Notes: generated from the letters alone by a model not told the origin. A stretch of DNA of 10,547 bases from Methanosarcinales archaeon (GCA_030606635.1 JAUWGA010000051.1:1-10547); one strand, 5' to 3'. Counted from the first letter of the stretch, positions 1 through 5,918 are shown. Made by a program: numbers and translations.

Positions 1-522
1 TGCGATCACAACAACCTTCTTGTCTGTCTCTGAGATCGCATCCATCAGTTCGTCGCTCACATCGCGTGTGGTCTCCTCGTCCTGCAAGCCCATGCATACG
101 GAAACTATCTTGAAGTCCTTGAAAAGCGTCTGGAGAAACGGTATCTGGACTTCGATCGAATGCTCATACTGGTGTGCGCTCTCGTCGATATCGATGATGC
201 GCCGCGGAATCGACTCGATGAGATCGAGATCGGAATCGACATCCCCAAGCGGCGTACGCCATGTATCAGCCGACGCCGAGACCATGGAGCCGTATCCGGT
301 GTGGTTCGGTCCGATGATTACGAAGGTGTCGGCGTTCGGGAGTGCTGCATATACATGCGCGGCCGTTCTTCCGGAGTACATGTATCCGGCATGAGGCACG
401 ACCGCGCCCATGATCGCTGGATCTGGCTTGATCGTTATGCCTGAAAAGTATGATTTGATATCTTTTTTCAAGGTTCTGGGATTTGATGGGTAGAACTGCC
501 CTGCGACTACTGGGATTCTCAT
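1..522 (-). CDS. amrB: MEMO-family protein (AmmeMemoRadiSam system protein B), 3' part cut off by window edge
   Basis: The reading frame is open for 174 codons from ATG at 522 to the window edge, so the C-terminal part is missing. The protein starts MRIPVVAGQFYPS, followed by VVPHAGYMYSG (residues 41-51), IIGPNHTGYG (69-78) and EHSIEVQIPFLQ (120-131). These are hallmarks of the MEMO family, which resembles class III non-haem iron dioxygenases. His44 and His74 match the first two metal-ligand histidines of the family; the third ligand, a cysteine, would lie beyond the edge. In archaea the gene often sits beside AMMECR1 and radical-SAM partners, which are not visible here. The start is supported by a GGTGA Shine-Dalgarno-like motif just upstream. 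The gene diverges from cbiT. The cellular role in archaea is unsettled. Confidence 0.9.
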   Translation of the reverse strand, partial: MRIPVVAGQFYPSNPRTLKKDIKSYFSGITIKPDPAIMGAVVPHAGYMYSGRTAAHVYAALPNADTFVIIGPNHTGYGSMVSASADTWRTPLGDVDSDLDLIESIPRRIIDIDESAHQYEHSIEVQIPFLQTLFKDFKIVSVCMGLQDEETTRDVSDELMDAISETDKKVVVIA

Positions 523-571
523 GATGGCTCACCGATCATACAGATGCCCTTTTCAGACTTATGTCTAACGC

Positions 572-673
572 ATGGGCGAGGTTGTCAGGACATTAGGTGT
601 GGTGGGCGGTGTGGCGGGGATGGACACGCGAAGTGTTTTAGATCCCAAAGCAAGAGATAAATACAATCGCTGA
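572..673 (+). CDS. Possible 33-residue leader ORF upstream of cbiT
   Basis: A short frame starts at ATG 572, is bounded upstream by an in-frame TAA at 566-568, and stops at TGA 671-673, 22 bases before the cbiT ATG. The product begins MGEVVRTLGVVGG and ends DPKARDKYNR. First codon positions are strongly G/A-rich, the pattern expected of coding DNA in this genome. There is no clear Shine-Dalgarno motif, so translation would have to be leaderless or weak. It could be a regulatory leader peptide for the cobalamin genes, a remnant, or chance. No family is recognised. Confidence 0.25.
   Translation: MGEVVRTLGVVGGVAGMDTRSVLDPKARDKYNR
656..665 (+). promoter_or_regulatory. Candidate TATA box for the cbiT operon
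   Basis: GATAAATACA lies about 31-40 bases before the cbiT ATG. An archaeal start point about 25 bases downstream would fall near 685, giving a short leader that still contains the AGGTG at 685-689. The match is plausible but weak. Confidence 0.3.
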
Positions 674-695
674 AAAATATGGATAGGTGTTTACA

Positions 696-1226
696 ATGCT
701 CTCAGCAAGCCCCACCAAACCAGAGATCATCGCGATCACAATCGCGAAACTCAAACTCCGCCCGGGCGACACATTCTGCGACATCGGCTGCGGCACAGGC
801 GCGGTCTCGATCGCGGCATCGAGATTCGCGGACACGATCTACGCAATCGACATCCGGGACGAAGCCATCACGGTGGCAGAGCAGAACTTCGCTGCCGCCG
901 GAATCCTTGGCAAAGCAACACTTGTCCACCGCGAGGCGTCCGAAGCGATTGCAGATCTGCCTGCCCGCATCGACTGCGCATTTGTCGGCGGCACAAAGAA
1001 TGTCGAGAGCGTGCTTAAAGGACTCTGCGCCAAAGTCCGGGGGCGGGTGGTCGCAAATGTGGCTCGGATTGAGACCGCTGCCCGGATCATCGGATGCATG
1101 AAGTCGCTCGGGATATTTGAGGAGGTGATTCACGTTCAGGTCTCAAAAGGATACGAACTTGCAGGAGAGACCGCGTTTAAGCCGGCAAATCCTGTGTATA
1201 TCGTTGTTGGAGATGTGAGCAAATAA
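696..1226 (+). CDS. cbiT: CbiT, cobalt-precorrin-6B C15-methyltransferase (decarboxylating)
   Basis: This 176-residue SAM-dependent methyltransferase would methylate C15 and decarboxylate the C12 acetate side chain in anaerobic cobalamin synthesis. The N-terminus carries the CbiT signature TKPEI (7-11). SAM motif I is DIGCGTG (29-35), followed by the acidic strand end YAIDIRDEA (49-57). FVGGT (96-100) and the C-terminal KPANPVYIV strand also fit the family. The length matches stand-alone archaeal CbiT rather than a CbiE-CbiT fusion. ATG 696 is preferred because AGGTG at 685-689 lies six bases upstream; a GTG at 687 would add three residues. It is the first gene of the plus-strand run. The other cbi genes follow only after two unrelated genes (1328-3375). 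Confidence 0.93.
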   Translation: MLSASPTKPEIIAITIAKLKLRPGDTFCDIGCGTGAVSIAASRFADTIYAIDIRDEAITVAEQNFAAAGILGKATLVHREASEAIADLPARIDCAFVGGTKNVESVLKGLCAKVRGRVVANVARIETAARIIGCMKSLGIFEEVIHVQVSKGYELAGETAFKPANPVYIVVGDVSK

Positions 1227-1239
1227 AAAGGCATACATA

Positions 1240-1338
1240 ATGGCAAAAGTAATAAATAATTTGGAGATGTTTGATTGTCTGCATAATCGTGATCAGGTTA
1301 TCGAAAACATATGCGAGGGGGAATACAATGCAAAATAA
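1240..1338 (+). CDS. Possible 32-residue ORF overlapping the start of the FtsZ fusion gene
   Basis: A short frame starts at ATG 1240, eight bases after an AAAAAGG motif at 1226-1232, and stops at TAA 1336-1338. It fills the gap between cbiT and ftsZ and overlaps the ftsZ start at 1328 by 11 bases, which suits translational coupling. The product starts MAKVINNLEMFDCLHNRD and ends GEYNAK. It is AT-rich like the N-terminal part of the ftsZ gene and the gene at 2665. The stretch AATAAATAAT (1251-1260) could instead be a TATA box for ftsZ, in which case this ORF is chance. No family is recognised. Confidence 0.3.
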   Translation: MAKVINNLEMFDCLHNRDQVIENICEGEYNAK

Positions 1339-2668
1339 TCTCCCTCCCGGGTGGAGCGAAGACCGAGTCCAACGTATTTTAGAGTATTACAAGGGTGGTG
1401 CTGAAAACGATATTGTAGAGGGGGAAACTGCATACGAGTTTGAGGATTATACTCTTACCAAAGTTCCACGTGAACTTGCTCATGAGGTCAACAATCTTAT
1501 TGAACAATATAAATCGAGAAGTCCACCAAATGTTTCGGATGTCGTCGAAAGAGCATTAGAATATGCAGAAAGGGAAAACCTGTATCGGCGATCTGCTAAT
1601 GAGGTGGAGGAATTTGCCGATACGGAACTCATTGGAACGCCGCGCATTACGTTCGTCGGTTGCGGTGGCGCAGGGAATAACACTTCGACCAGAATGCATG
1701 ACATCGGCATCGATGGCGTGGATATCATTGCGATCAATACCGATAAGCGGGATCTGGATCGATGCAGGGCTGATAAAAAGATCCTGGTCGGCAAATCGAT
1801 CACACGAGGTCTTGGCGCGGGAGGGGATCCTGATGTCGGTAAGCGGGCTGCCGAACTTGCGCGCGGAACGCTGGGCGAGGTTCTTGCAGACGCTGATCTG
1901 GTCTTTGTCACTGCTGGTATGGGTGGCGGCACAGGCACAGGTGTTGCACCGGTGGTCGCTGATATCGCACGGGAGAATGGCGCAATCGTAGTGGGGATGG
2001 TGTCCACGCCGTTCCATGTGGAACGCGCTCGCATCATCAAGGCAGAAAAGGGACTTCAGGAATTAAGTAATGTAACACACACACTGATCGTGCTCGATAA
2101 CAACCGTCTGCTCAGTTACGCTCCAAATCTGCCGATGAAACAGGCGTTCCGTGTAATGGATCAAATGATCTCCGAGAGCGTCAAGAGCATATCCGAGACG
2201 ATCAGCAAACCATCGTTGATCAATCTCGATTATGCTGACATCAGAGCGATTCTGAACTGTGGCGGAGCTGCAGTGATGCTCTTTGGCGAGTCGAAGACAC
2301 AGGACAAGTCGACCGACGTGGTTCGTTCGGCACTGCACCACCCGCTGCTGGATGTGGATTACAGGGGCGCTACCGGATGCCTCGTTCACATCACAGGCGG
2401 ACCTGATCTCACGCTTAAGGAAGCAGAGGAGATCGCAAGTTCACTCACGTACGAATTAAGCTCACGTGCGAATGTGATTTGGGGTGCACGTATCGAGGAG
2501 GAGTATAAGGGTATGGTACGTGTGGTGGCAATTATGACGGGCGTAGAATCAGCCCAGATATTAGTACATGGGGAACCATACACCCCCTCTGGTAATACTT
2601 CTCGTCCCACATTTTTAGCGCGTTTTAAGCGACGCATAATGGATTTTACTAAAATAGGTGAATCATGA
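1328..2668 (+). CDS. ftsZ: FtsZ with an N-terminal PPGW-type domain fusion and basic amphipathic tail
   Basis: A 446-residue FtsZ, the tubulin-like GTPase that forms the cytokinetic ring. The core runs from about residue 68. It has GCGGAGNN (111-118), the INTDK loop, the tubulin signature GMGGGTGTG (197-205), the DNNRLL region, and a T7 synergy loop NLDYADIRAIL (299-309) with Asn299, Asp301 and Asp304 all present. It should therefore bind and hydrolyse GTP. Residues 1-64 are extra: LPPGWSEDRVQRILEYY (5-21) and TKVPRELAHEVNNLIEQY (44-61) resemble a family of short stand-alone proteins of unknown function, some near toxin-antitoxin loci (from memory). The usual archaeal FtsZ N-terminus, DVVERALEYAE (71-81), follows directly. 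No in-frame ATG, GTG or TTG lies at the junction, so the extension cannot easily be skipped. The C-terminus FLARFKRRIMDFTKI (429-443) is basic and amphipathic. ATG 1328 has GAGGGGG six bases upstream. The stop overlaps the next start (ATGA). Confidence 0.93.
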   Translation: MQNNLPPGWSEDRVQRILEYYKGGAENDIVEGETAYEFEDYTLTKVPRELAHEVNNLIEQYKSRSPPNVSDVVERALEYAERENLYRRSANEVEEFADTELIGTPRITFVGCGGAGNNTSTRMHDIGIDGVDIIAINTDKRDLDRCRADKKILVGKSITRGLGAGGDPDVGKRAAELARGTLGEVLADADLVFVTAGMGGGTGTGVAPVVADIARENGAIVVGMVSTPFHVERARIIKAEKGLQELSNVTHTLIVLDNNRLLSYAPNLPMKQAFRVMDQMISESVKSISETISKPSLINLDYADIRAILNCGGAAVMLFGESKTQDKSTDVVRSALHHPLLDVDYRGATGCLVHITGGPDLTLKEAEEIASSLTYELSSRANVIWGARIEEEYKGMVRVVAIMTGVESAQILVHGEPYTPSGNTSRPTFLARFKRRIMDFTKIGES

Positions 2669-3375
2669 TAGAGGCGTTGGAGTTATTAGGAATTCGTGTT
2701 CTCTCATCTATAAAACTTTTAAACTCACTTTCAGAGAACACTGTTCACAATCGCACTGTTTTTTGCAGTGAATCAATGGAACAAGGGGAGATTCATTTAA
2801 AAATAAAAAAAGGTCTTATTTCAGCTCCTCGGGAATTATCGTTTAAGATACCACCATATGCAACAATAATAGAAGATGGTAACGTTGGAGTTATAAGTTG
2901 CAAAGTTGCATACGACGATAAAAAAGGTTCCGTAGCCTTTATAAATTGTTCAAATCTTGGTCCAAATCAAGAGGTTCATGATTTTCGATTTCACTATAAA
3001 AGGGCGGTAGATTGGCGGTTTATAAGCAGTTGTATAGAATGTATCGAAATGGATGTACCAGATGGTAAAAAGGTAACAGTTAAAAATAATTCAGATATAG
3101 AATTTATAAACTATTTGGTGAAATGTAGGATGCCTCTTCCTCGTCACATTATTTCGGACTTTGAGAATCTTAAGGAAACGTCCGAAGAAATTATAAAAGT
3201 ACACGATAATATGGAAGAAAAAATTGAAAGTTTTATAGGCAATATATTTATGAAAGGGGAAATTGGCAGCTCTTCTTCCATGATAAACTTATCTGGGGAC
3301 ATTTGCTGGCATATCGATTTAGATCCGAACGAGAAAAAAATATTTAACCTTTGCGATAGCGAAAGAAAGAGGTAA
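2665..3375 (+). CDS. Unknown AT-rich 236-residue protein coupled to ftsZ
   Basis: I do not recognise this protein. It starts inside the ftsZ stop codon (ATGA overlap) with GGTGA at 2657-2661 upstream, and stops two bases before the CbiL-CbiF start, so it is translationally coupled on both sides. It has no signal peptide or convincing membrane segment. Residues about 30-140 alternate as in beta strands. Residues about 165-195 look helical and charged, possibly a coiled coil, and the end is charged (DSERKR). It has eight cysteines (34, 79, 95, 123, 126, 154, 214, 230), including one CxxC (123-126). By hand count 2701-3360 is about 34 percent GC, against about 57 percent in a sampled row of the next gene, a sign of recent transfer. 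Coupling to ftsZ suggests an FtsZ partner or regulator; that is inference only. Confidence 0.8.
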   Translation: MIEALELLGIRVLSSIKLLNSLSENTVHNRTVFCSESMEQGEIHLKIKKGLISAPRELSFKIPPYATIIEDGNVGVISCKVAYDDKKGSVAFINCSNLGPNQEVHDFRFHYKRAVDWRFISSCIECIEMDVPDGKKVTVKNNSDIEFINYLVKCRMPLPRHIISDFENLKETSEEIIKVHDNMEEKIESFIGNIFMKGEIGSSSSMINLSGDICWHIDLDPNEKKIFNLCDSERKR

Positions 3376-3377
3376 CG

Positions 3378-4715
3378 ATGCTGATTGGACTTGGACTCGG
3401 ACCCGGCGATCCTGAACTGCTGACGCTCAAGGCGGTGCGGATACTTGAAGAGAGCGATAAGGTATTTGTTCCGGGAAAACTCGCTTTAGACTTGGTTCTG
3501 CCGTACACGGATGCAGAGATCCTCGATTTTCCGATGACGCACGACAAAGCCACACTGGACCGAACCATCGATCATAACGCGGACGTTGTTTCCGCCACCG
3601 CCATGCACAAACTGGTCGCATTCGGGTTGATCGGCGATCCCAACTTCTTCTCGACGTTTACCCGCCTGAAGAAGCGGATACGGGAAAAATACCCGCACCT
3701 CGTCATCGAAACCGTGCCTGGAATCAGTTCAATCACGGCATTCGCATCGAGAACCGATGCCGACATCGATCGTTCGTTTGTGGTCAGCGATGGCTCGCCT
3801 ATCGCCACAAAGATCGTGTTAAAGGCGCGAACGCCAAAAAAAATCAGGGACGGTCTGATCGAGGAGGGTTACACAAATTTTATCTTTGCTGAGAAGCTCT
3901 TCTCTGACGAAGAGCAGGTAACAGATGAGATTCCAGACAAGGGTGATTATTTCAGCATATTATGCGCAGGCAAAGGAGATGCGGAAGAGAGGCGGATCAC
4001 GCCAGAGACGGTCTATTTTGTCGGCGCAGGACCGGGCGATCCGAAGCTCTTAACGCTTCGAGGAAAGGAACTGCTCAAAAAAGCCGATCTCGTGATCTAC
4101 ACGGGATCGCTCGTCGATCGCAAGGTCGCCGCCAACAGCGCAGGCGAGGTCATCAACAGTCACGGGCTCACCCTCGATCAACTAACCGACCTCATGGTTG
4201 GCGCGATCCGCGACAGAAAGACGGTCGTCCGGCTGCATACCGGGGATCCATCGCTCTACGGCGCGATATGCGAGCAGATCGCGGCGCTGAAGAGCCACAA
4301 CATCAATGTCGAGATCATTCCGGGCGTGTCATCGGTCTTTGCAGCTTCAGCTGCGCTTCAAACGCAGCTTACGCTCTCAGGGATCACAGAGACCCTGATC
4401 ATCACCCGCCCGGCTGGCGAGACGCTTGAGGCAGACTCGATCCGGGAACTCTCAAAGCACGGCGCAACGATGGCGATATTTCTCGGGGTGAATAAGATTG
4501 CGAAGATTATGGGTGATGTCGAGTATCCGCCAGAGACGCCGGTTGCAGTCGTCTACCGGGCATCGTGGCAGGATGAGCGAATCATCAGGGGCACGGTTGC
4601 AGATATCGCAGAAAAGGTCGAGGCGGCAGGTATAGAGAGATCCGCCATGATTCTGATCGGCGATGCCGTGCATCCGAAAAGTTTCAGGAGGTCGCACTTA
4701 TACGGATCGCAGTGA
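3378..4715 (+). CDS. cbiL-cbiF: CbiL-CbiF fusion: cobalt-precorrin-2 C20- and cobalt-precorrin-4 C11-methyltransferase
   Basis: Two tetrapyrrole methylases are joined in one 445-residue chain. Residues 1 to about 205 are CbiL-like: GLGLGPGDPELLTLKA (4-19), FGLIGDPNFFST (82-93) and ETVPGISSITAFASR (111-125). This domain would methylate C20 of cobalt-precorrin-2. Residues about 211-445 are CbiF-like: VYFVGAGPGDPKLLTLRG (212-229), DLVIYTGSLV (237-246), RLHTGDPSLYGA (285-296), IIPGVSSVFAASA (313-325) and PVAVVYRASWQDE (388-400). This domain would methylate C11 of cobalt-precorrin-4. Both domains have SAM-binding GxGPGD loops and near-normal length, so both are probably active. In many genomes these are neighbouring separate genes. 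ATG 3378 is preceded by AGAGGT. The stop overlaps the usual start of cbiG by GTGA. Confidence 0.93.
   Translation: MLIGLGLGPGDPELLTLKAVRILEESDKVFVPGKLALDLVLPYTDAEILDFPMTHDKATLDRTIDHNADVVSATAMHKLVAFGLIGDPNFFSTFTRLKKRIREKYPHLVIETVPGISSITAFASRTDADIDRSFVVSDGSPIATKIVLKARTPKKIRDGLIEEGYTNFIFAEKLFSDEEQVTDEIPDKGDYFSILCAGKGDAEERRITPETVYFVGAGPGDPKLLTLRGKELLKKADLVIYTGSLVDRKVAANSAGEVINSHGLTLDQLTDLMVGAIRDRKTVVRLHTGDPSLYGAICEQIAALKSHNINVEIIPGVSSVFAASAALQTQLTLSGITETLIITRPAGETLEADSIRELSKHGATMAIFLGVNKIAKIMGDVEYPPETPVAVVYRASWQDERIIRGTVADIAEKVEAAGIERSAMILIGDAVHPKSFRRSHLYGSQ
4686..4692 (+). promoter_or_regulatory. Strong Shine-Dalgarno for cbiG, spaced for an ATA start at 4700
   Basis: AGGAGGT lies inside the end of the CbiL-CbiF gene. 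It is seven bases before ATA 4700 and 19 bases before GTG 4712. The spacing suits 4700, where translation would give a (M)RIAVISF start like that of other CbiG proteins. Confidence 0.5.
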
Positions 4716-5053
4716 TATCGTTTGAGCGGAACCGGGCGGTTGCAGAGCGCGTCGCAGGTCTCGTCGGCGGCGAGGTGATCTGGTACTCGGAATCTGCATT
4801 TCCGGATGCGTTTTCAGAGGAATCCAGGTACGATGCGATCATCGCGATCATGTCCTGCGGGATTGCTGTTCGGAAGATTGCACCGCTTCTGCGGAGTAAA
4901 TGGACCGATCCCGCGGTTGTTGTGGTCGATTGCGCGCTTCGTCACGCGATCGCTGTCACTGGCGGGCATCATGGTGCGAATGAGATCGCGACAAGGCTTT
5001 CTGTGCTTGGTGCGGATCCGGTGATCACGAATGCGAGCGAGGTTGTGAAGTGA
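4712..5053 (+). CDS. cbiG: CbiG N-terminal domain protein (cobalt-precorrin-5A hydrolase, N-terminal part only)
   Basis: CbiG opens the C20 lactone of cobalt-precorrin-5A, releasing acetaldehyde. This protein has only the N-terminal domain: GIAVRKIAPLLRSKWTDPAV, VVVD, GGHHGANEIA, and a final PVITNASEV just before the stop. Complete CbiG is usually around 300 residues or more; here it is 113 (117 from position 4700). The middle and C-terminal part is absent, and nothing after the stop looks like it. GTG 4712 is the conventional start and overlaps the previous stop by GTGA. However, the first beta strand (RIAVISF) is complete only if translation starts at ATA 4700, which has the better-spaced Shine-Dalgarno. 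The start is therefore uncertain. Either the rest is encoded elsewhere or the protein works with a separate partner. Confidence 0.85.
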   Translation: MISFERNRAVAERVAGLVGGEVIWYSESAFPDAFSEESRYDAIIAIMSCGIAVRKIAPLLRSKWTDPAVVVVDCALRHAIAVTGGHHGANEIATRLSVLGADPVITNASEVVK

Positions 5054-5054
5054 G

Positions 5055-5073
5055 AGCGGAGCAGCTGTCCGCT
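5055..5073 (+). terminator. Small hairpin just after cbiG, possible transcript end
   Basis: AGCGGA (5055-5060) and TCCGCT (5068-5073) pair perfectly around a seven-base loop, starting two bases after the cbiG stop. No strong T-tract follows, so it may shape the 3' end rather than terminate. Confidence 0.3.
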
Positions 5074-5144
5074 ATTCCTTCATCGCGATATCGTTCCAAA
5101 AGACTACATTTCAATCCCGCCACGAATCTTCCTGCGCCGCTTGC

Positions 5145-5152
5145 TTAAATAT
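5145..5152 (+). promoter_or_regulatory. Candidate archaeal TATA box in the cbiG/ACT gap
   Basis: TTAAATAT resembles an archaeal TATA box and would place a start near 5175, between the two palindromes described at 5155-5202. A TATAAT also reads on the minus strand (5163-5158). The transcript it would drive on the plus strand runs antisense into the ACT-domain gene; no sense gene follows. Confidence 0.3.
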
Positions 5153-5154
5153 GC

Positions 5155-5202
5155 GTGCATTATACTGCACCGATTCTTAAGTTTTTGTGCAGTGTGGTGC
5201 AC
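5155..5202. repeat. Two copies of a GTGCA-N6-TGCAC palindrome, 32 bases apart
   Basis: Copy 1 is GTGCA (5155-5159), six bases, TGCAC (5166-5170). Copy 2 is GTGCA (5187-5191), six bases, TGCAC (5198-5202). Start-to-start spacing is 32 bases, about three helical turns, so dimeric proteins on both would face the same side of DNA. The TATA-like box at 5145 lies just before copy 1. The arrangement looks like a tandem operator. Between copies, ACTGCAC (5164-5170) and GTGCAGT (5187-5193) could also form a stem in RNA. The rest of the 5054-5283 gap shows no gene. Confidence 0.5.
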
Positions 5203-5283
5203 GAATTACAGGTTGGATCATTTTGATCCCATGCGCTGCAGACACCCCCCAATCACCCCCCATAGCAGCGACCCGATCCGCGA

Positions 5284-5787
5284 TCAGCAGACGCTGACCC
5301 CCCGCACGCCCTCGCACTTCAACAGTCCCCCCACCAGATCATCAGGTATCTGCCGATCGGTGATGATGGTCAGCGTCGGGCGCTTTGCAAGCCGCGGGTC
5401 GTCAGCGATCGCCTGCATGATGCTGATCCCGCGTTCTGCCACACACGCCGCCACCGATGCGAGAATGCCTGTGCGGGCGGCATCCACCGGCGTTATGACG
5501 ATCACGCCGAGTTTGAGCTCGGGCGCAACCTCACGCAGCGACGAGATCGGGCGGATGTTCGTGAAAACGATTTTGAGCAGCGGATCCTCTATGATCATCG
5601 ATGCCGCGCCATCAACTGCCCTGCGATCGACGGAAGCCTCCTTTGCTATCTGGGTGTGCGCCAGTCGTATGCCGCCTGAGACCACCTTTCCACCCGGAGT
5701 GACCTGAAAGCCGCGCTCCAGCAGCAGGCGCACGACCCGCTCCTGCGCCGGATATTTCTTGAATTTGTTTAATATAGTGTCCCACAT
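5284..5787 (-). CDS. ACT-domain regulator of amino-acid metabolism (COG2150-like)
   Basis: A 167-residue protein. The N-terminal part (about 14-65) looks like a helix-turn-helix or winged-helix fold, with TQIAKEASVDRRAVDGA (45-61) as the likely HTH. The C-terminal part (about 92-167) is an ACT domain, a fold that commonly binds amino acids: KLGVIVITPVDAARTGILASV, CVAERGISIMQAIADD, then PTLTIITD and LVGGLLKCEGVRGVSVC. Size and order fit the archaeal family of predicted amino-acid-responsive regulators. The start ATG 5787 has AGTGA upstream. It stands alone, convergent with cbiG and divergent from rnpB. The ligand and targets cannot be read from sequence. Confidence 0.85.
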   Translation of the reverse strand: MWDTILNKFKKYPAQERVVRLLLERGFQVTPGGKVVSGGIRLAHTQIAKEASVDRRAVDGAASMIIEDPLLKIVFTNIRPISSLREVAPELKLGVIVITPVDAARTGILASVAACVAERGISIMQAIADDPRLAKRPTLTIITDRQIPDDLVGGLLKCEGVRGVSVC

Positions 5788-5834
5788 GGTTATTTCACTA
5801 TTCCTTCATTCCATTATCGGGGGATTGTAATTCA

Positions 5835-5850
5835 TCTGGTTCTCTGGTTC
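5835..5850. repeat. Tandem 8-base repeat upstream of the ACT-domain gene
   Basis: TCTGGTTC occurs twice back to back (GAACCAGA twice on the strand of the ACT gene), about 48 bases before its start codon. It could be a binding site for that regulator or another protein. The surrounding 5788-5920 stretch is otherwise AT-rich promoter-like DNA between two divergent transcription units. Confidence 0.3.
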
Positions 5851-5918
5851 TAACTTTGTGTTTTAAGATACTATAGATATACGGCAGAAGACCCCATCTC
5901 TACCGCCCTCACGCGACA

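Noticed and set aside
266..532. Minus-strand frame overlapping the MEMO gene
   Set aside because: The MEMO frame (start 522) carries clear family motifs; this one is an out-of-frame arginine/histidine-rich shadow.
523..695. Cobalamin riboswitch upstream of cbiT
   Set aside because: No B12-box-like or core riboswitch sequence is visible, and the gap is too short once the promoter is allowed for.
1480..2040. Long minus-strand frame (186 codons) opposite ftsZ
   Set aside because: It mirrors the conserved FtsZ GTP-binding core and reads as serine/proline/arginine-rich nonsense.
3962..4429. Plus-strand frame of 155 codons inside the CbiL-CbiF gene
   Set aside because: Arginine-rich out-of-frame shadow of conserved CbiF sequence.
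5141..5707. Long plus-strand frame (188 codons from TTG) opposite the ACT-domain gene
   Set aside because: The minus strand encodes a recognisable ACT protein over the same bases; the opposite frame has low-complexity serine/threonine/arginine content and no family features.
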